Source: Clostridium sp. M62/1
GTDB taxonomy: Bacteria; Bacillota; Clostridia; Lachnospirales; Lachnospiraceae
Direction of reading: 5' to 3'
DNA: 64,000 bases
Assembly (NCBI RefSeq): GCF_020736365.1
Contig: NZ_CP085988.1
Coordinates: 1,184,001-1,248,000, forward strand
Shown one piece after another: positions 25,708-35,687 of the stretch. Each line of letters starts with the position of its first letter. Position 1 is the stretch's first letter. A program made the position numbers and the translations under genes. The notes beneath the pieces were generated by a model, which saw only the letters and a program-made list of their open reading frames with translations, was not told the origin of the DNA and made no database searches.

Positions 25708-27828
25708 TTGGCTGGAAGAGAATATCCGTTAGAGAGAACCAGAAATATCGGTATTATGGCTCACATTGATGCTGGTAAGACCACATTAACAGAGCGTATC
25801 CTTTATTACACTGGTGTAAACTATAAGATTGGTAATACTCACGAAGGTAATGCTACCATGGACTGGATGGAGCAGGAGCAGGAGAGAGGTATTACAATCA
25901 CTTCTGCGGCTACAACATGTCACTGGACTCTGGAAGAGAACTGCAAACCGAAGCCAGGCGCTTTAGAGCACCGTATCAACATCATTGATACTCCAGGACA
26001 CGTTGACTTCACAGTAGAGGTTGAGCGTTCCCTGCGTGTACTTGACGGCGCTGTCGGCGTATTCTGCGCAAAGGGCGGTGTTGAGCCACAGTCTGAGAAC
26101 GTATGGCGTCAGGCAGACACCTACAACGTACCGAGAATGGCATTCATCAACAAGATGGATATCCTCGGCGCAGATTTCTACAACGCAGTAGAGCAGATCC
26201 GCACCAGACTCGGAAAGAACGCTATCTGCTTACAGCTCCCCATCGGCAAGGAGGATGATTTCAAGGGAATCATCGACCTGTTCGAGATGAAGGCTTACAT
26301 CTACAACGATGAGAAGGGCGACGATATTTCCATCGTTGACATTCCTGAGGATATGAAGGATGAGGCTGAGCTGTACCACACCGAGCTCATTGAGAAGATC
26401 TGTGAGTTAGATGACGATTTAATGATGCAGTACCTTGAGGGCGAGGAGCCTTCTGTAGAGGAATTGAAGAAGGCGCTGAGAAAGGGAACCTGCGAGTGCG
26501 CGGCTATCCCGGTATGCTGCGGTTCCGCCTACAGAAACAAAGGTGTTCAGAAGCTTCTCGACGCTATCGTAGAGTATATGCCGGCGCCTACAGATATCCC
26601 GGATATCAAGGGCGTTGATATGGACGGAAACGAAGTTGAGAGACATTCCTCCGATGAGGAGCCATTCTCCGCTCTGGTATTCAAGATTATGACAGACCCG
26701 TTCGTAGGAAAGCTTGCTTACTTCCGCGTTTACTCCGGTACATTAAACTCCGGTTCCTATGTGCTGAACGCTACAAAGGGCAAGAAGGAGCGTGTCGGAC
26801 GTATCCTGCAGATGCATGCAAATAAGAGACAGGAGCTTGATAAGGTTTACTCCGGCGACATCGCCGCAGCAATCGGATTCAAGTTCTCCACAACGGGCGA
26901 TACAATCTGTGACGAGCAGAATCCGGTAATCCTTGAGTCCATGGAGTTCCCGGAGCCGGTTATCGACATCGCTATCGAGCCGAAGACAAAGGCTGGACAG
27001 CAGAAGATGGGCGAGGCCCTGGCAAAGCTTGCCGAGGAGGATCCGACCTTCCGCGCTCACACCGATCAGGAGACAGGACAGACCATTATCTCCGGTATGG
27101 GCGAGCTTCACCTGGAAATTATCGTTGACCGTCTGCTCCGCGAGTTCCACGTTGAGGCAAACGTAGGCGCTCCTCAGGTTGCTTACAAGGAGACATTTAC
27201 AAAGGCAGTTGACCAGGAATACAAGTATGCAAAGCAGTCCGGCGGACGCGGTCAGTACGGACACTGTAAGGTTAAATTCGAGCCGATGGATGCAAACGCA
27301 GAGGAGACATTCAAGTTCGATTCTGCCGTTGTCGGCGGCGCGATTCCGAAGGAGTATATCCCGGCAGTCGGCGAGGGTATCGAGGAGGCAGCTAAGGCTG
27401 GTATCCTTGGAGGATTCCCGGTACTGGGCGTTCACGCAACTGTTTACGATGGTTCCTACCATGAGGTCGATTCTTCCGAGATGGCTTTCCACATCGCCGG
27501 TTCCATGTGCTTCAAAGAGGCCATGAAGAAGGCAGGCCCGGTTCTTATGGAGCCGATCATGAAGGTGGAAGTTACTATGCCGGAAGAGTATATGGGTGAT
27601 GTTATCGGTGACATCAACTCCCGCCGCGGCCGTATCGAGGGTATGGAAGATGTCGGCGGCGGAAAGATGGTTAAGGCATTCGTTCCGCTTTCCGAGATGT
27701 TCGGATACTCCACAGACCTGCGTTCCAAGACACAGGGACGCGGAAACTACTCCATGTTCTTCGAGAAGTACGAGCAGGTTCCGAAGAGCGTACAGGAGAA
27801 GATTCTTTCCGAGAAAGCCGGAAAGTAA
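25708..27828 (+). CDS. fusA: Elongation factor G
   Basis: 706 residues. The start is TTG at 25708 after AGGAGGA; no ATG or GTG fits the conserved N-terminus ([20 protein letters not shown]). G-domain motifs are intact: AHIDAGKTT (P-loop), DTPGHVDF and NKMD. EF-G moves tRNAs and mRNA through the ribosome using GTP. 15 bases after rpsG, third gene of the operon. The rare TTG start may damp its translation. Confidence 0.98.
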   Translation: MAGREYPLERTRNIGIMAHIDAGKTTLTERILYYTGVNYKIGNTHEGNATMDWMEQEQERGITITSAATTCHWTLEENCKPKPGALEHRINIIDTPGHVDFTVEVERSLRVLDGAVGVFCAKGGVEPQSENVWRQADTYNVPRMAFINKMDILGADFYNAVEQIRTRLGKNAICLQLPIGKEDDFKGIIDLFEMKAYIYNDEKGDDISIVDIPEDMKDEAELYHTELIEKICELDDDLMMQYLEGEEPSVEELKKALRKGTCECAAIPVCCGSAYRNKGVQKLLDAIVEYMPAPTDIPDIKGVDMDGNEVERHSSDEEPFSALVFKIMTDPFVGKLAYFRVYSGTLNSGSYVLNATKGKKERVGRILQMHANKRQELDKVYSGDIAAAIGFKFSTTGDTICDEQNPVILESMEFPEPVIDIAIEPKTKAGQQKMGEALAKLAEEDPTFRAHTDQETGQTIISGMGELHLEIIVDRLLREFHVEANVGAPQVAYKETFTKAVDQEYKYAKQSGGRGQYGHCKVKFEPMDANAEETFKFDSAVVGGAIPKEYIPAVGEGIEEAAKAGILGGFPVLGVHATVYDGSYHEVDSSEMAFHIAGSMCFKEAMKKAGPVLMEPIMKVEVTMPEEYMGDVIGDINSRRGRIEGMEDVGGGKMVKAFVPLSEMFGYSTDLRSKTQGRGNYSMFFEKYEQVPKSVQEKILSEKAGK

Positions 27829-27953
27829 TCAGAGACCGTAAAGGTTAAATTGTCCTCCGGCAGCCGGCAGCGGACTTGCGACGCGCCATCTGCCGGGGGT
27901 TCCGAGAGGGGCCCCGGATAGACAAAAATCTGCCGGGGGATTGTAAAATAGGC

Positions 27954-27982
27954 TTGAAAAAGATATTCTGATAGAATATAAT
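27954..27982 (+). promoter_or_regulatory. Separate promoter for tuf
   Basis: TTGAAA (27954-27959) and TATAAT (27977-27982) are 17 bases apart in the 218-base fusA-tuf gap. Upstream, CTCCGGCAG and CTGCCGGGGG (around 27853-27901) can pair and may stop part of the upstream transcription. Confidence 0.75.
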
Positions 27983-28046
27983 TAGAAACAGCCTAACATA
28001 TATCATCTAGCCCTTTTGCGGGCAAATTTAAGGAGGACGTTATAAA

Positions 28047-29240
28047 ATGGCAAAAGCAAAGTTTGAAAGAACTAAACCACATTGCAACATTGGTACCATC
28101 GGACACGTTGACCATGGTAAGACAACTTTAACAGCAGCTATCACAAAGGTACTTCATGAGAGATTAGGTACAGGTGAGGCTGTTGCTTTCGAGAACATCG
28201 ATAAGGCTCCAGAGGAGAGAGAGCGTGGAATCACTATCTCTACAGCTCACGTTGAGTATGAGACAAACAAGAGACACTATGCACACGTTGACTGCCCAGG
28301 ACATGCTGACTACGTTAAGAACATGATCACTGGTGCTGCTCAGATGGACGGCGCTATCCTTGTAGTAGCTGCTACAGACGGTGTTATGGCTCAGACAAGA
28401 GAGCACATCCTTCTGTCCCGTCAGGTAGGCGTTCCTTACATCGTTGTATTCATGAACAAGTGTGATATGGTTGACGATCCAGAGCTTCTTGAGTTAGTAG
28501 AGATGGAGATCCGTGAGCTTCTGAACGAGTACGAGTTCCCGGGCGATGACACACCGATCATCCAGGGTTCCGCATTAAAGGCTCTTGAGGATCCGTCCAG
28601 CGAGTGGGGAGACAAGATCCTTGAGCTTATGGATGCTGTAGACAGCTATGTTCCGGATCCAGTTCGTGACACAGATAAGCCATTCCTTATGCCAGTTGAG
28701 GACGTATTCTCCATCACAGGTCGTGGTACAGTTGCTACAGGCCGTGTAGAGCGTGGTACACTTCATGTATCTGATGAGGTTGAGATCGTTGGTATCCACG
28801 AGGAGACACGTAAGGTAGTTGTAACTGGTATCGAGATGTTCCGTAAGCTCCTTGACGAGGCTCAGGCTGGTGACAACATCGGTGCTCTGCTTCGTGGTGT
28901 TCAGAGAACAGAGATCCAGAGAGGTCAGTGTCTGTGCAAACCAGGTTCTGTAAAGTGCCACAATAAGTTCACAGCACAGGTTTACGTTCTGACAAAGGAC
29001 GAGGGTGGCCGTCATACACCATTCTTCAACAACTACCGTCCGCAGTTCTACTTCAGAACAACAGACGTTACAGGTGTTTGCGAGTTACCGGCTGGTACAG
29101 AGATGTGCATGCCTGGCGATAACGTAGAGATGACAGTTGAGCTGATCCATCCAGTAGCTATGGAGCAGGGACTTCGTTTCGCTATCCGTGAGGGCGGCCG
29201 TACAGTTGGTTCCGGTAGAGTAGTTTCTATCCTTGAGTAA
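28047..29240 (+). CDS. tuf: Elongation factor Tu
   Basis: 397 residues with GHVDHGKTT (P-loop), DCPGHADY and NKCD motifs, all intact. EF-Tu delivers aminoacyl-tRNA to the ribosome. AAGGAGGA precedes the ATG. It is transcribed both from the str operon and from its own promoter. Only one tuf copy is visible in this window. Confidence 0.98.
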   Translation: MAKAKFERTKPHCNIGTIGHVDHGKTTLTAAITKVLHERLGTGEAVAFENIDKAPEERERGITISTAHVEYETNKRHYAHVDCPGHADYVKNMITGAAQMDGAILVVAATDGVMAQTREHILLSRQVGVPYIVVFMNKCDMVDDPELLELVEMEIRELLNEYEFPGDDTPIIQGSALKALEDPSSEWGDKILELMDAVDSYVPDPVRDTDKPFLMPVEDVFSITGRGTVATGRVERGTLHVSDEVEIVGIHEETRKVVVTGIEMFRKLLDEAQAGDNIGALLRGVQRTEIQRGQCLCKPGSVKCHNKFTAQVYVLTKDEGGRHTPFFNNYRPQFYFRTTDVTGVCELPAGTEMCMPGDNVEMTVELIHPVAMEQGLRFAIREGGRTVGSGRVVSILE

Positions 29241-29289
29241 TCACCAATACGGATTCATAAAATAAATGCGCGGCAAGCGCTTGTAATAC

Positions 29290-29347
29290 GATACCGGTCT
29301 GCTCTGAGTCTCTCTCTGGGAGAGACCCAGGCCGGGGCGGTATCTTG
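29290..29347 (+). terminator. Stem-loop downstream of tuf
   Basis: GATACCG (29290-29296) pairs with CGGTATC (29338-29344); an inner stem GTCTCTC / GAGAGAC lies within. There is no long T-run, so this may be a processing structure and the next hairpin the true terminator. Confidence 0.5.
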
Positions 29348-29360
29348 CTCAAGTGGGATA

Positions 29361-29409
29361 AAAGCGGTGCTGCAAAGTCGATGAGGCTTTGCGGCACCGC
29401 TTTCTTTTT
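29361..29409 (+). terminator. Terminator of tuf / str operon
   Basis: A 17-bp stem with one mismatch (AAAGCGGTGC.GCAAAG and its complement), 9-nt loop, followed by CTTTTTG. Confidence 0.85.
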
Positions 29410-29434
29410 GCCGTAAGAAAATAAGAAAGAAGCA

Positions 29435-29471
29435 GGCCGGCCGCTCTGGCATACACCAGGAGCAGCCGGCC
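29435..29471 (-). terminator. Terminator of the MATE transporter gene
   Basis: GGCCGGC.GCTC pairs with GAGC.GCCGGCC; on the minus strand a T-rich stretch (TTCTTTCTTATTTTC) follows. It lies 44 bases beyond the MATE stop. Confidence 0.65.
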
Positions 29472-29514
29472 TTCATTCGAAAAGTGAGAAGTGAGCTGTC
29501 TGAATGATTCCGTT

Positions 29515-30933
29515 TTACTGCGCCGCCGTTCTCATCTCACTGATTTTCTGGTTGAGTTTTTTCATCTCCGGAATGACAAACAGGGAAACAATGATCGTGG
29601 AGCTGATGTCCGCCACAGGACCGGCAAACAGAATTCCGTCGAGGCCCCAAAACAGAGGAAGGATCAGAATCAGCGGGATGAGAAGCACAAGCTGGCGCAG
29701 GGAGGATAGGATAGCCGCTTTGAGAGGCTGTCCCGTAGCCTGAAAATAGTTGGTAGAAACAATCTGAAACCCGGCACAGAAGATGCCAAACAGATAGATC
29801 CGCATACACTTTACTGCAAAATCCGTGAACGCTGCACTTTCATGTCCAAAAAGGCTGATGATCTGCTCGGGGAAGAGCTGACAGAGAGCCCAGCCGGTGA
29901 TCAGACAGACGGAAGCCATAATACTGCATATTTTATAGGTTGTTTTAATCCGGTCATACTTCCCGGCGCCGCGGTTAAAGCCAAGGATTGGCTGGGCACC
30001 GATACCGAAGCCGATGGCCAGGGAAGCCAGAATCATGGAAATTTTCGAGACGATTCCCATGGCGCTGAGAGCAATGTCGCCGCCGCCGGCAGCCTCCAGA
30101 TTTCCGTAGTGGACAAGAGAGTTGTTTAAAACAACCTGCATGATGCACGCCACAGACTGGGTAATTCCGGAGGAAACGCCAAGCGTCAGAGACCGGCTTA
30201 CGATGGGGCCGGCAAATTTCATCGAGCGCAGGCGAAGCCTCATGTGCTGAGGATTTTTGTTTGCCCGCAGGAAATAGGCGGTCAGAATGATGGCTGAGAT
30301 AATCTGCGAGGTGATGGTAGCGATAGCTGCTCCCTTGACACCCCAGTGGAAAATAAAAATATAAATCGGATCCAGGATGGTGTTGAGCCCGGCTCCAATC
30401 ATCATGCCATACATGGAAAGTCTCGGATGACCGTCTGTCCTGGCCAGGTTAGACAATACAATTCCAATCAGGTTGAAGGGGGTTCCAAGCAGGATGATGG
30501 AAGTGTAATCGACAGCATAGGGCATGGATGCCTCGGTAGCTCCGAACAGAGAGAGAATCGGTCTGAGGAAGAGAAGGCCCACAGCCATCAGGATAATCCC
30601 TGACACAAGGGCGAGAGCGAAGGCATTGTTCAGTATGATTTCCGCCCGCCTGTTTCTCCGCTCTCCCAGGCTGATCGCCGCATTAGCGCTGCTTCCTGCA
30701 CCGATGAGGGTTCCGAAAGCCAGTATAATGGTCATGACAGGGAAAGCGATGGTCGTGGCTGCGTTTCCCAGGTACCCGACGCCCTGCCCAATGAAAATCT
30801 GGTCTACGATATTGTAAATCGAGTTGATCAGGCAGGAAATAATGGCCGGAACCGAAAAGGCCAGAAGCAGCTGGGGGATCGGTTTATATTCCAGCGGATT
30901 TCCTGACTGCAAAGCTTTGGTTTCATGTTTCAT
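29515..30933 (-). CDS. MATE family efflux transporter
   Basis: 472 residues and twelve expected membrane segments. MATE-type features are visible: the N-terminal half carries FSVPAIISCLINSIYNIVDQIFIG, and the two halves are similar in layout. The family exports cationic drugs and metabolites using a sodium or proton gradient. Its ATG overlaps the stop of the upstream MarR gene (ATGA), so the two are translationally coupled and the regulator most likely controls the pump. Substrate unknown. Confidence 0.9.
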   Translation of the reverse strand: MKHETKALQSGNPLEYKPIPQLLLAFSVPAIISCLINSIYNIVDQIFIGQGVGYLGNAATTIAFPVMTIILAFGTLIGAGSSANAAISLGERRNRRAEIILNNAFALALVSGIILMAVGLLFLRPILSLFGATEASMPYAVDYTSIILLGTPFNLIGIVLSNLARTDGHPRLSMYGMMIGAGLNTILDPIYIFIFHWGVKGAAIATITSQIISAIILTAYFLRANKNPQHMRLRLRSMKFAGPIVSRSLTLGVSSGITQSVACIMQVVLNNSLVHYGNLEAAGGGDIALSAMGIVSKISMILASLAIGFGIGAQPILGFNRGAGKYDRIKTTYKICSIMASVCLITGWALCQLFPEQIISLFGHESAAFTDFAVKCMRIYLFGIFCAGFQIVSTNYFQATGQPLKAAILSSLRQLVLLIPLILILPLFWGLDGILFAGPVADISSTIIVSLFVIPEMKKLNQKISEMRTAAQ

Positions 30934-31385
30934 AATCGGTATTCTCCTTTTTCAGTCATTTCCCAGGCCCGTGAGGCCATTCTGCTCAGAAAGTCCTCCA
31001 TCTGTGCTTTTTCCTGCTCAGAAAATCCTTCTGTGAGCTGATTTTTCCAGCGATCTCTGACTTCGTAAAGACGCTCAATCAGGGCCTTGGCTGTGTCTGT
31101 CAGATACAGATGGTGGATTCGCCTGTCTCTGGGATCCGGGACAGAGCAGACAAGGTGCTCTTCTGTGAGTTTCTGGACTGCCTTTGTCACAGTCGTTTTA
31201 TCATAGTTTCCGCGTTTTGCCAGCTCCTGAAGGCTGATGCCCTCCTGCTCACTGATGCGGAGCAGAAAAAACTGCTGTCCGTATCCGATGCTGAAGTCGG
31301 TCAGAGCTGCCTCAAAGTATCTCTGGGTGCAGCGCTGAATCGTGGAAATATGCTTTAGGTATGTAGTATTTCTCTGAATGCCCAT
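30930..31385 (-). CDS. MarR family transcriptional regulator
   Basis: 151 residues with a winged helix: ISLQELAKRGNYDKTTVTKAVQKLTEEHLV and the wing DPRDRRIHHLYLTD, diagnostic for MarR. These dimeric repressors release DNA on binding a small phenolic or drug-like ligand. It is the first gene of a two-gene unit with the MATE exporter, and a palindrome overlaps the -35 of their promoter, so autorepression is likely. Confidence 0.9.
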   Translation of the reverse strand: MGIQRNTTYLKHISTIQRCTQRYFEAALTDFSIGYGQQFFLLRISEQEGISLQELAKRGNYDKTTVTKAVQKLTEEHLVCSVPDPRDRRIHHLYLTDTAKALIERLYEVRDRWKNQLTEGFSEQEKAQMEDFLSRMASRAWEMTEKGEYRL

Positions 31386-31497
31386 AACCTGCCTTTCCAG
31401 GCCGGATTTTACTGTGAGAGAGTTCTGACAGCAGATATCAGGCCTTTTACCGAAGATTCGGTGTTAAAATTTTGTAATAATAAAAAGTGACAAAATT

Positions 31498-31528
31498 ATT
31501 ATAGAAAATGAAAGTTGAATTGTCAACT
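31498..31528 (-). promoter_or_regulatory. Consensus promoter of marR-MATE with overlapping operator
   Basis: On the minus strand TTGACA (31526-31521), 17 bases, TATAAT (31503-31498): a perfect sigma-A consensus. The inverted repeat AGTTGA ATTG TCAACT (31513-31528) covers the -35, the size and place expected for a MarR site. A further inverted repeat AATTTTGT/ACAAAATT flanks the start site (31469-31497). Confidence 0.78.
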
Positions 31529-31773
31529 ATTTTGCAGTACGGAGACGCAGGAGTGAACATGGCTGAGAGCAGAGTCACGCCGGACCGTCAGGGAGGGGAC
31601 AGAGGCGTATTTGCGGAAATCAGGCGGGAAATCAGGAAAGTATCTGCATGTTTAGGAAAATTTAAGAAAAAACAGGAGTTGATTTTGATTAAAATATGGT
31701 ATTCTATCTAAAAGGCAGAATCTATTATATAAAAAGCGAAAAGAACTGAAATTTAATGGGAGAGAGTTTGATT

Positions 31774-31793
31774 CACCTGCGCAGCAGCAGGTG
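31774..31793. other. Small hairpin in the 31386-31917 intergenic region
   Basis: CACCTGC GCAGCA GCAGGTG forms a 7-bp stem with a 6-base loop. It has no T-run. The surrounding 530-base spacer otherwise holds the two divergent promoters and no convincing gene. Confidence 0.4.
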
Positions 31794-31845
31794 AGACGTG
31801 ATGGGCTGAGGCGGACAGAAACATAAAAAATGTGTTCTGCGGCTA

Positions 31846-31873
31846 TTGAAATTTCCGCAGGCTCGGTTATAAT
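31846..31873 (+). promoter_or_regulatory. Promoter of the SWIM/MoxR/VWA operon
   Basis: TTGAAA (31846-31851), 16 bases, TATAAT (31868-31873), 44 bases before the start codon of the SWIM gene. The SOS-type box lies immediately downstream. Confidence 0.75.
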
Positions 31874-31879
31874 AAAAAT

Positions 31880-31893
31880 AGAACAAATGTTCG
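31880..31893 (+). promoter_or_regulatory. LexA (SOS) box over the operon start site
   Basis: AGAACAAATGTTCG matches the Gram-positive LexA consensus CGAACRNRYGTTYG at 13 of 14 positions; only the first base differs. It begins 6 bases after the -10, so bound LexA would cover the start of transcription. No other GAAC-N4-GTTC site was found by eye in the window's intergenic regions. Confidence 0.78.
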
Positions 31894-31917
31894 TTTTTGC
31901 AGGGGACAGGAGGTTAT

Positions 31918-33402
31918 ATGAGAACGATCAGTGAGCAGGAGATTATCAGCCTGGCTCCCAACGGAGGAGCTGTGATGAACGGAAGGAAAATTTCGTCGGG
32001 CGGAGGCTTTGTATCCCGCATGCGCTCTGCGGACGACACCTTCTATATGGGAGAGTGCAGGGGAAGCGGAAAGTCAAATTATACGGTTTCGGCAGATTTT
32101 GTGAAGGAGGGAGCGCCTGTATTTCGATGCAGCTGTCCCAGCCGTCAGTTCCCCTGCAAGCACAGTATTGCCCTTTTGTTTGAGATAGCCTCGGGAAAGG
32201 ATTTTCCTGTGGGAGAGATTCCAGGGGATATTCTTGATAAGAGGGCAAGGCAGGAAGCCAGAGAGGAAAAAAAGGCAAAAACCCTTTCACAGGCACAGGG
32301 CGGCACAGAGAGCGGTGGGGAGAAAAAGAAAAAAACAGCCGCGAAGTCTTCCGGGGCTGCGAAGACAAGGAAGATGAAAAAGCAGCTGGAGGGACTTGCA
32401 CTGCTGAAGAAGATGACGGATCAGCTTCTTTTCTCCGGCCTTTCGTCTATGGGAAGCATCTCTCTGAAGAATTACAGGGAGCTGTCAAAGCAGCTTGGAG
32501 ACTATTATCTCCCCGGGCCGCAGAAATATCTGAATGAACTGATTCTGTGCATGGAAAAGTATCAGAAGGATTCAGACCCATCCCACTGCAGGGCGGCAGT
32601 GAAGCTTCTGATCCGGCTGCACGCCCTGGGAAAGAAGGCGGACGTTTATCTGAGGGAAAGGCTGGAAGCCGGTGCGGCAGAGGAGGACGGGAGTATCCTG
32701 TTTGAGGAGCTGGGCGGAATCTGGCGTCTGGATCAGCTGGAGGAGCTGGGACTTAAAAAGGAGAATGCGCAGCTTCTGCAGCTCTCCTTTTCCGTTCTGT
32801 ATGACGAGGCGGCCAGGGAGTACATAGATGAGGCTTTCTGGGCAGATATCGACACAGGCGAGGTGTCGGTTTCCAGAAATTATCGCCCTGTGAGAGCTCT
32901 CAGTCACATAAAGCAGGAGGACTCCTGCTTTGCAAAACTGAAGGTTCCTTCCCTGATATACTATCCCGGCGATATGAACCGGCGGATTCGGTGGGAGCAG
33001 GCCATCTTTCAGGAGGTGGAGGACAGTGACAGGAGAGGACTCATGGAGCTTGCCTGGAAGGATATTCCGTCAGCGGTAAAGCAGGTGAAGAATCAGATAA
33101 AAAATACATTGTCAGATGACTTTTGCGGGATGCTCATTGCCTTTTCTCAGATTGGCCGCGCCGGGGAGGACGGCGAATGTGTGGTGATGGAGGATGCAGC
33201 AGGCGGAAGGATCGAGCTGAGAGACCGCACCTGCAGGGGCTGGGAACCCTGTGTGCAGCAGCTTGGCCTGCTTCCCGACAGGACACTTTTAAAAAATCAG
33301 GTGATGTTTGGCCTGCTGTACTATGACGAGACAGACAGGAAGATTTGCCTGCATCCCAGAAGTATAGTCACGGAAAAGGAGATTGTAAGGCTCATGTATT
33401 AA
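31918..33402 (+). CDS. SWIM zinc finger protein, first gene of the MoxR/VWA cassette
   Basis: 494 residues from ATG 31918, just after AGGAGGT; the frame extends 7 codons upstream to a TTG with poorer context. The SWIM motif CxCx(6)CxH is at residues 71-82 (CSCPSRQFPCKH) and is expected to bind zinc and DNA or protein. A lysine- and glutamate-rich linker follows (about 100-155), then a mainly helical C-terminal region. SWIM proteins occur in nucleic-acid enzymes and in MoxR/VWA gene neighbourhoods. Directly downstream of a LexA box, it is the likely first SOS-induced product. Exact function unknown. Confidence 0.85.
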   Translation: MRTISEQEIISLAPNGGAVMNGRKISSGGGFVSRMRSADDTFYMGECRGSGKSNYTVSADFVKEGAPVFRCSCPSRQFPCKHSIALLFEIASGKDFPVGEIPGDILDKRARQEAREEKKAKTLSQAQGGTESGGEKKKKTAAKSSGAAKTRKMKKQLEGLALLKKMTDQLLFSGLSSMGSISLKNYRELSKQLGDYYLPGPQKYLNELILCMEKYQKDSDPSHCRAAVKLLIRLHALGKKADVYLRERLEAGAAEEDGSILFEELGGIWRLDQLEELGLKKENAQLLQLSFSVLYDEAAREYIDEAFWADIDTGEVSVSRNYRPVRALSHIKQEDSCFAKLKVPSLIYYPGDMNRRIRWEQAIFQEVEDSDRRGLMELAWKDIPSAVKQVKNQIKNTLSDDFCGMLIAFSQIGRAGEDGECVVMEDAAGGRIELRDRTCRGWEPCVQQLGLLPDRTLLKNQVMFGLLYYDETDRKICLHPRSIVTEKEIVRLMY

Positions 33403-33485
33403 AGAGGGGAAGCGCAGCTGAAAATTCAGGGAAGTTTTCGTGTGCTGCGGACCAGTCTGAACCGTTCAGGCAGAAAGGATAAGAT

Positions 33486-35621
33486 ATGAACTTGAGCGCA
33501 CTGTATGAATTGAAGGAACAGCTTGAGGCAGCGGCAGTTTATGGGACAGGTCTTATGACCGAGGATTTTCGCCTGAAAAAGGCGGCAGCTCAGATGGGGC
33601 CTCTGGCGCAGGCCGCTCCTGTTTTCAAAAAAATTGAACAGGCAGCCCAGGCGGCCATAGCGCCTGAGTGTCAGGACAGGCCGGGAGCGCTGATGGATGC
33701 TCTGGCACTGGTGAATGCAGTTGTATACACGCAGGGGACCGTGGGGGCGGCCGGTGAGCTTCTTCCCCTTGAGGGAGACGGCTGTGAGCAAAACAGAGTC
33801 TGTGCGGGGGAAGGGGGCAGCCTTTCAGATGAGACAGGCAGAGAGGAAAAGTCCCTAAGCTTCCTTCAGAATATTCCGTACAGCAGGATGGCTCCTCTTG
33901 TGGCAGCCCTCACGGGAACGGGAGGAGGAAGATACGCAGTGCTCGAGAGCGCTGTGCGGGAAGAGCCGGAGCTGCTTTCTGACTGGCGCCTTCTCCGTCT
34001 TATGATAGAGGCGCTGGGGGACAGCTATGGAGAGATCGGAAATCTTGTATACAGAAGGCTCCTTGAGATGGGAAGCAGTATTGTTCCCATGCTTCGCCAG
34101 GGCTTTGATTCAAATGGAAAGCGGGGCATGCTTCTGAGGCTTCGCCTCATAGGAGAGCTGGCCGGGGCCTCAGAAAATCAGCTTTACCGGAAGGCGGCCA
34201 TGGATGGAGAGAAGAGCATCAGGGAGGAGGCGATTGGGCTTCTTCGCTTTGACAGTGAAAATGTTTCTCTTCTGTACGATATGCTGAAAACAGAAAAAGG
34301 GGGAATGAGAAACCGGGTTCTCTGGACTCTGTCCTTCATGGAGCTTGAGGAACCAGAAGAATATCTGGCCGCCATGAAGAAGAAAAAGCCCTCCGAGGCT
34401 GCCGGGATCCTCTGCGGCGCCCGCAATGTCCGCTCGGCAGATTTGATGGCAGATGTCCTGGAGCAGTTCCGCAAGAGTGTGATAACAGAGATGGAGAAGG
34501 CCGGGGAGGAGTATCGCAGGACAGAATCACTGTTAGCCTCTCTCGGGAAAAACGGCACACTTGAGGACGGGACTACAGCATCCCAGCTCAGAAAGAAGAG
34601 AGATCAGCTCTGTAAACAGATGCAGTGGGACAGGCGGCAGAGCGGAAAAGACCTGAACTGGCCGGCCTGGGGAACGGATGAAGAGAAGATCTGGAGGGCA
34701 GCAGAGGGGAAGTGCTCAGATAAGCTGTTTGAATGGCTAAGGCGCGCTTATGCTGAAACGCCGGGATTTTTTCCTCCTTTCTTTTTCTATGATTCCTTCT
34801 GCGATTCCCCCACGGAGGAAATGGCTTCCTTTATTGAAAGGATGTTCCGGGAGTTTGGAGATTCAGACAGACAGAATGAGAGGCGCAGCGGGATCGAGGA
34901 GGCTGTGTTTGCCAGAGCTCTCCTTACAGAGACGGCAGAGGCCGTATACGAGAAATTCAGTCCCTGGCTGGCAGGGGGGAGAGCTTCTGCCATCCTGCAG
35001 GTATTGTGTCAAATCCAGTATTCAGAAGAGAAAAAGCAGTATGTTTTTATTAAGCAAAGCCGCGGAAAGGACAGCGGCGGCAGAACAGAGGAGCCCGTTT
35101 GCTTTGAAAATCTGGACAGGAGATGGTATGGCTGGCTTCTTCTGCCGGGGAACAGAACTTTTGTCAGAAAAAACGTGAAGGTGTACACAGGGCAGATGCC
35201 GGGGCAGGGATATGCTCTGGAGAGGGATTCGAAGGCGTCTGAATGGAGCTGCCTGGAACAGGCGCTGGTGCAGCTGTACTGTCCGGAGGCAGAGGGACTT
35301 TCCGAGGCATACAGAGCGCACTTTGAAAGCCTGATTCACATGGGGTTGGAGATTGACAGCCGGCTGCTGAGGATTCTCAGGCGATGCGGATTCAGAGATT
35401 ATGATTTCGTCGTTGAGAGAGTCCTGAGGGAAAATCAGAGCCAGTATTTATGGCGGGTGAAATGCCTGCTGGAAGAGATTCCTCTGCCTGCCAGCGAGCT
35501 TTCGGAGAGCCTTGGCCGTGCCCTTGAGAGGGACAGGAAAGGCACCATAGCCGGAAGAGAAAGAATTCAGATTTGGCGGGAGCAGCTTGCTGACGGGGCA
35601 TGCGTGGGAGAGCTGGCATAG
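33486..35621 (+). CDS. Large alpha-helical (HEAT-like) protein of the MoxR/VWA cassette
   Basis: 711 residues with no membrane segment or signal peptide. The middle shows repeated helical pairs resembling HEAT repeats (for example LRLRLIGELAGASENQLYRKAA, EKSIREEAIGLLRFDSENVSLLYDML, RNRVLWTLSFMELEEPEEYLAAM), suggesting a scaffold. Some related cassettes carry a protein called DUF5691 at this place; I cannot confirm the match. A charged coiled-coil-like part lies near residues 325-385. It starts 83 bases after the SWIM gene and probably bridges the ATPase and its targets. No catalytic motif seen. Confidence 0.7.
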   Translation: MNLSALYELKEQLEAAAVYGTGLMTEDFRLKKAAAQMGPLAQAAPVFKKIEQAAQAAIAPECQDRPGALMDALALVNAVVYTQGTVGAAGELLPLEGDGCEQNRVCAGEGGSLSDETGREEKSLSFLQNIPYSRMAPLVAALTGTGGGRYAVLESAVREEPELLSDWRLLRLMIEALGDSYGEIGNLVYRRLLEMGSSIVPMLRQGFDSNGKRGMLLRLRLIGELAGASENQLYRKAAMDGEKSIREEAIGLLRFDSENVSLLYDMLKTEKGGMRNRVLWTLSFMELEEPEEYLAAMKKKKPSEAAGILCGARNVRSADLMADVLEQFRKSVITEMEKAGEEYRRTESLLASLGKNGTLEDGTTASQLRKKRDQLCKQMQWDRRQSGKDLNWPAWGTDEEKIWRAAEGKCSDKLFEWLRRAYAETPGFFPPFFFYDSFCDSPTEEMASFIERMFREFGDSDRQNERRSGIEEAVFARALLTETAEAVYEKFSPWLAGGRASAILQVLCQIQYSEEKKQYVFIKQSRGKDSGGRTEEPVCFENLDRRWYGWLLLPGNRTFVRKNVKVYTGQMPGQGYALERDSKASEWSCLEQALVQLYCPEAEGLSEAYRAHFESLIHMGLEIDSRLLRILRRCGFRDYDFVVERVLRENQSQYLWRVKCLLEEIPLPASELSESLGRALERDRKGTIAGRERIQIWREQLADGACVGELA

Positions 35622-35687
35622 AGCCGGAAAGAGAGCCGGAAGACAGAATACAGAACACGATGATTTGAGAGAAAGGACAGGACATTT

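Noticed and set aside
31508..31711. 67-codon frame upstream of the SWIM operon
   Set aside because: Starts on the MarR operator, lacks a ribosome site, and has no recognisable features.
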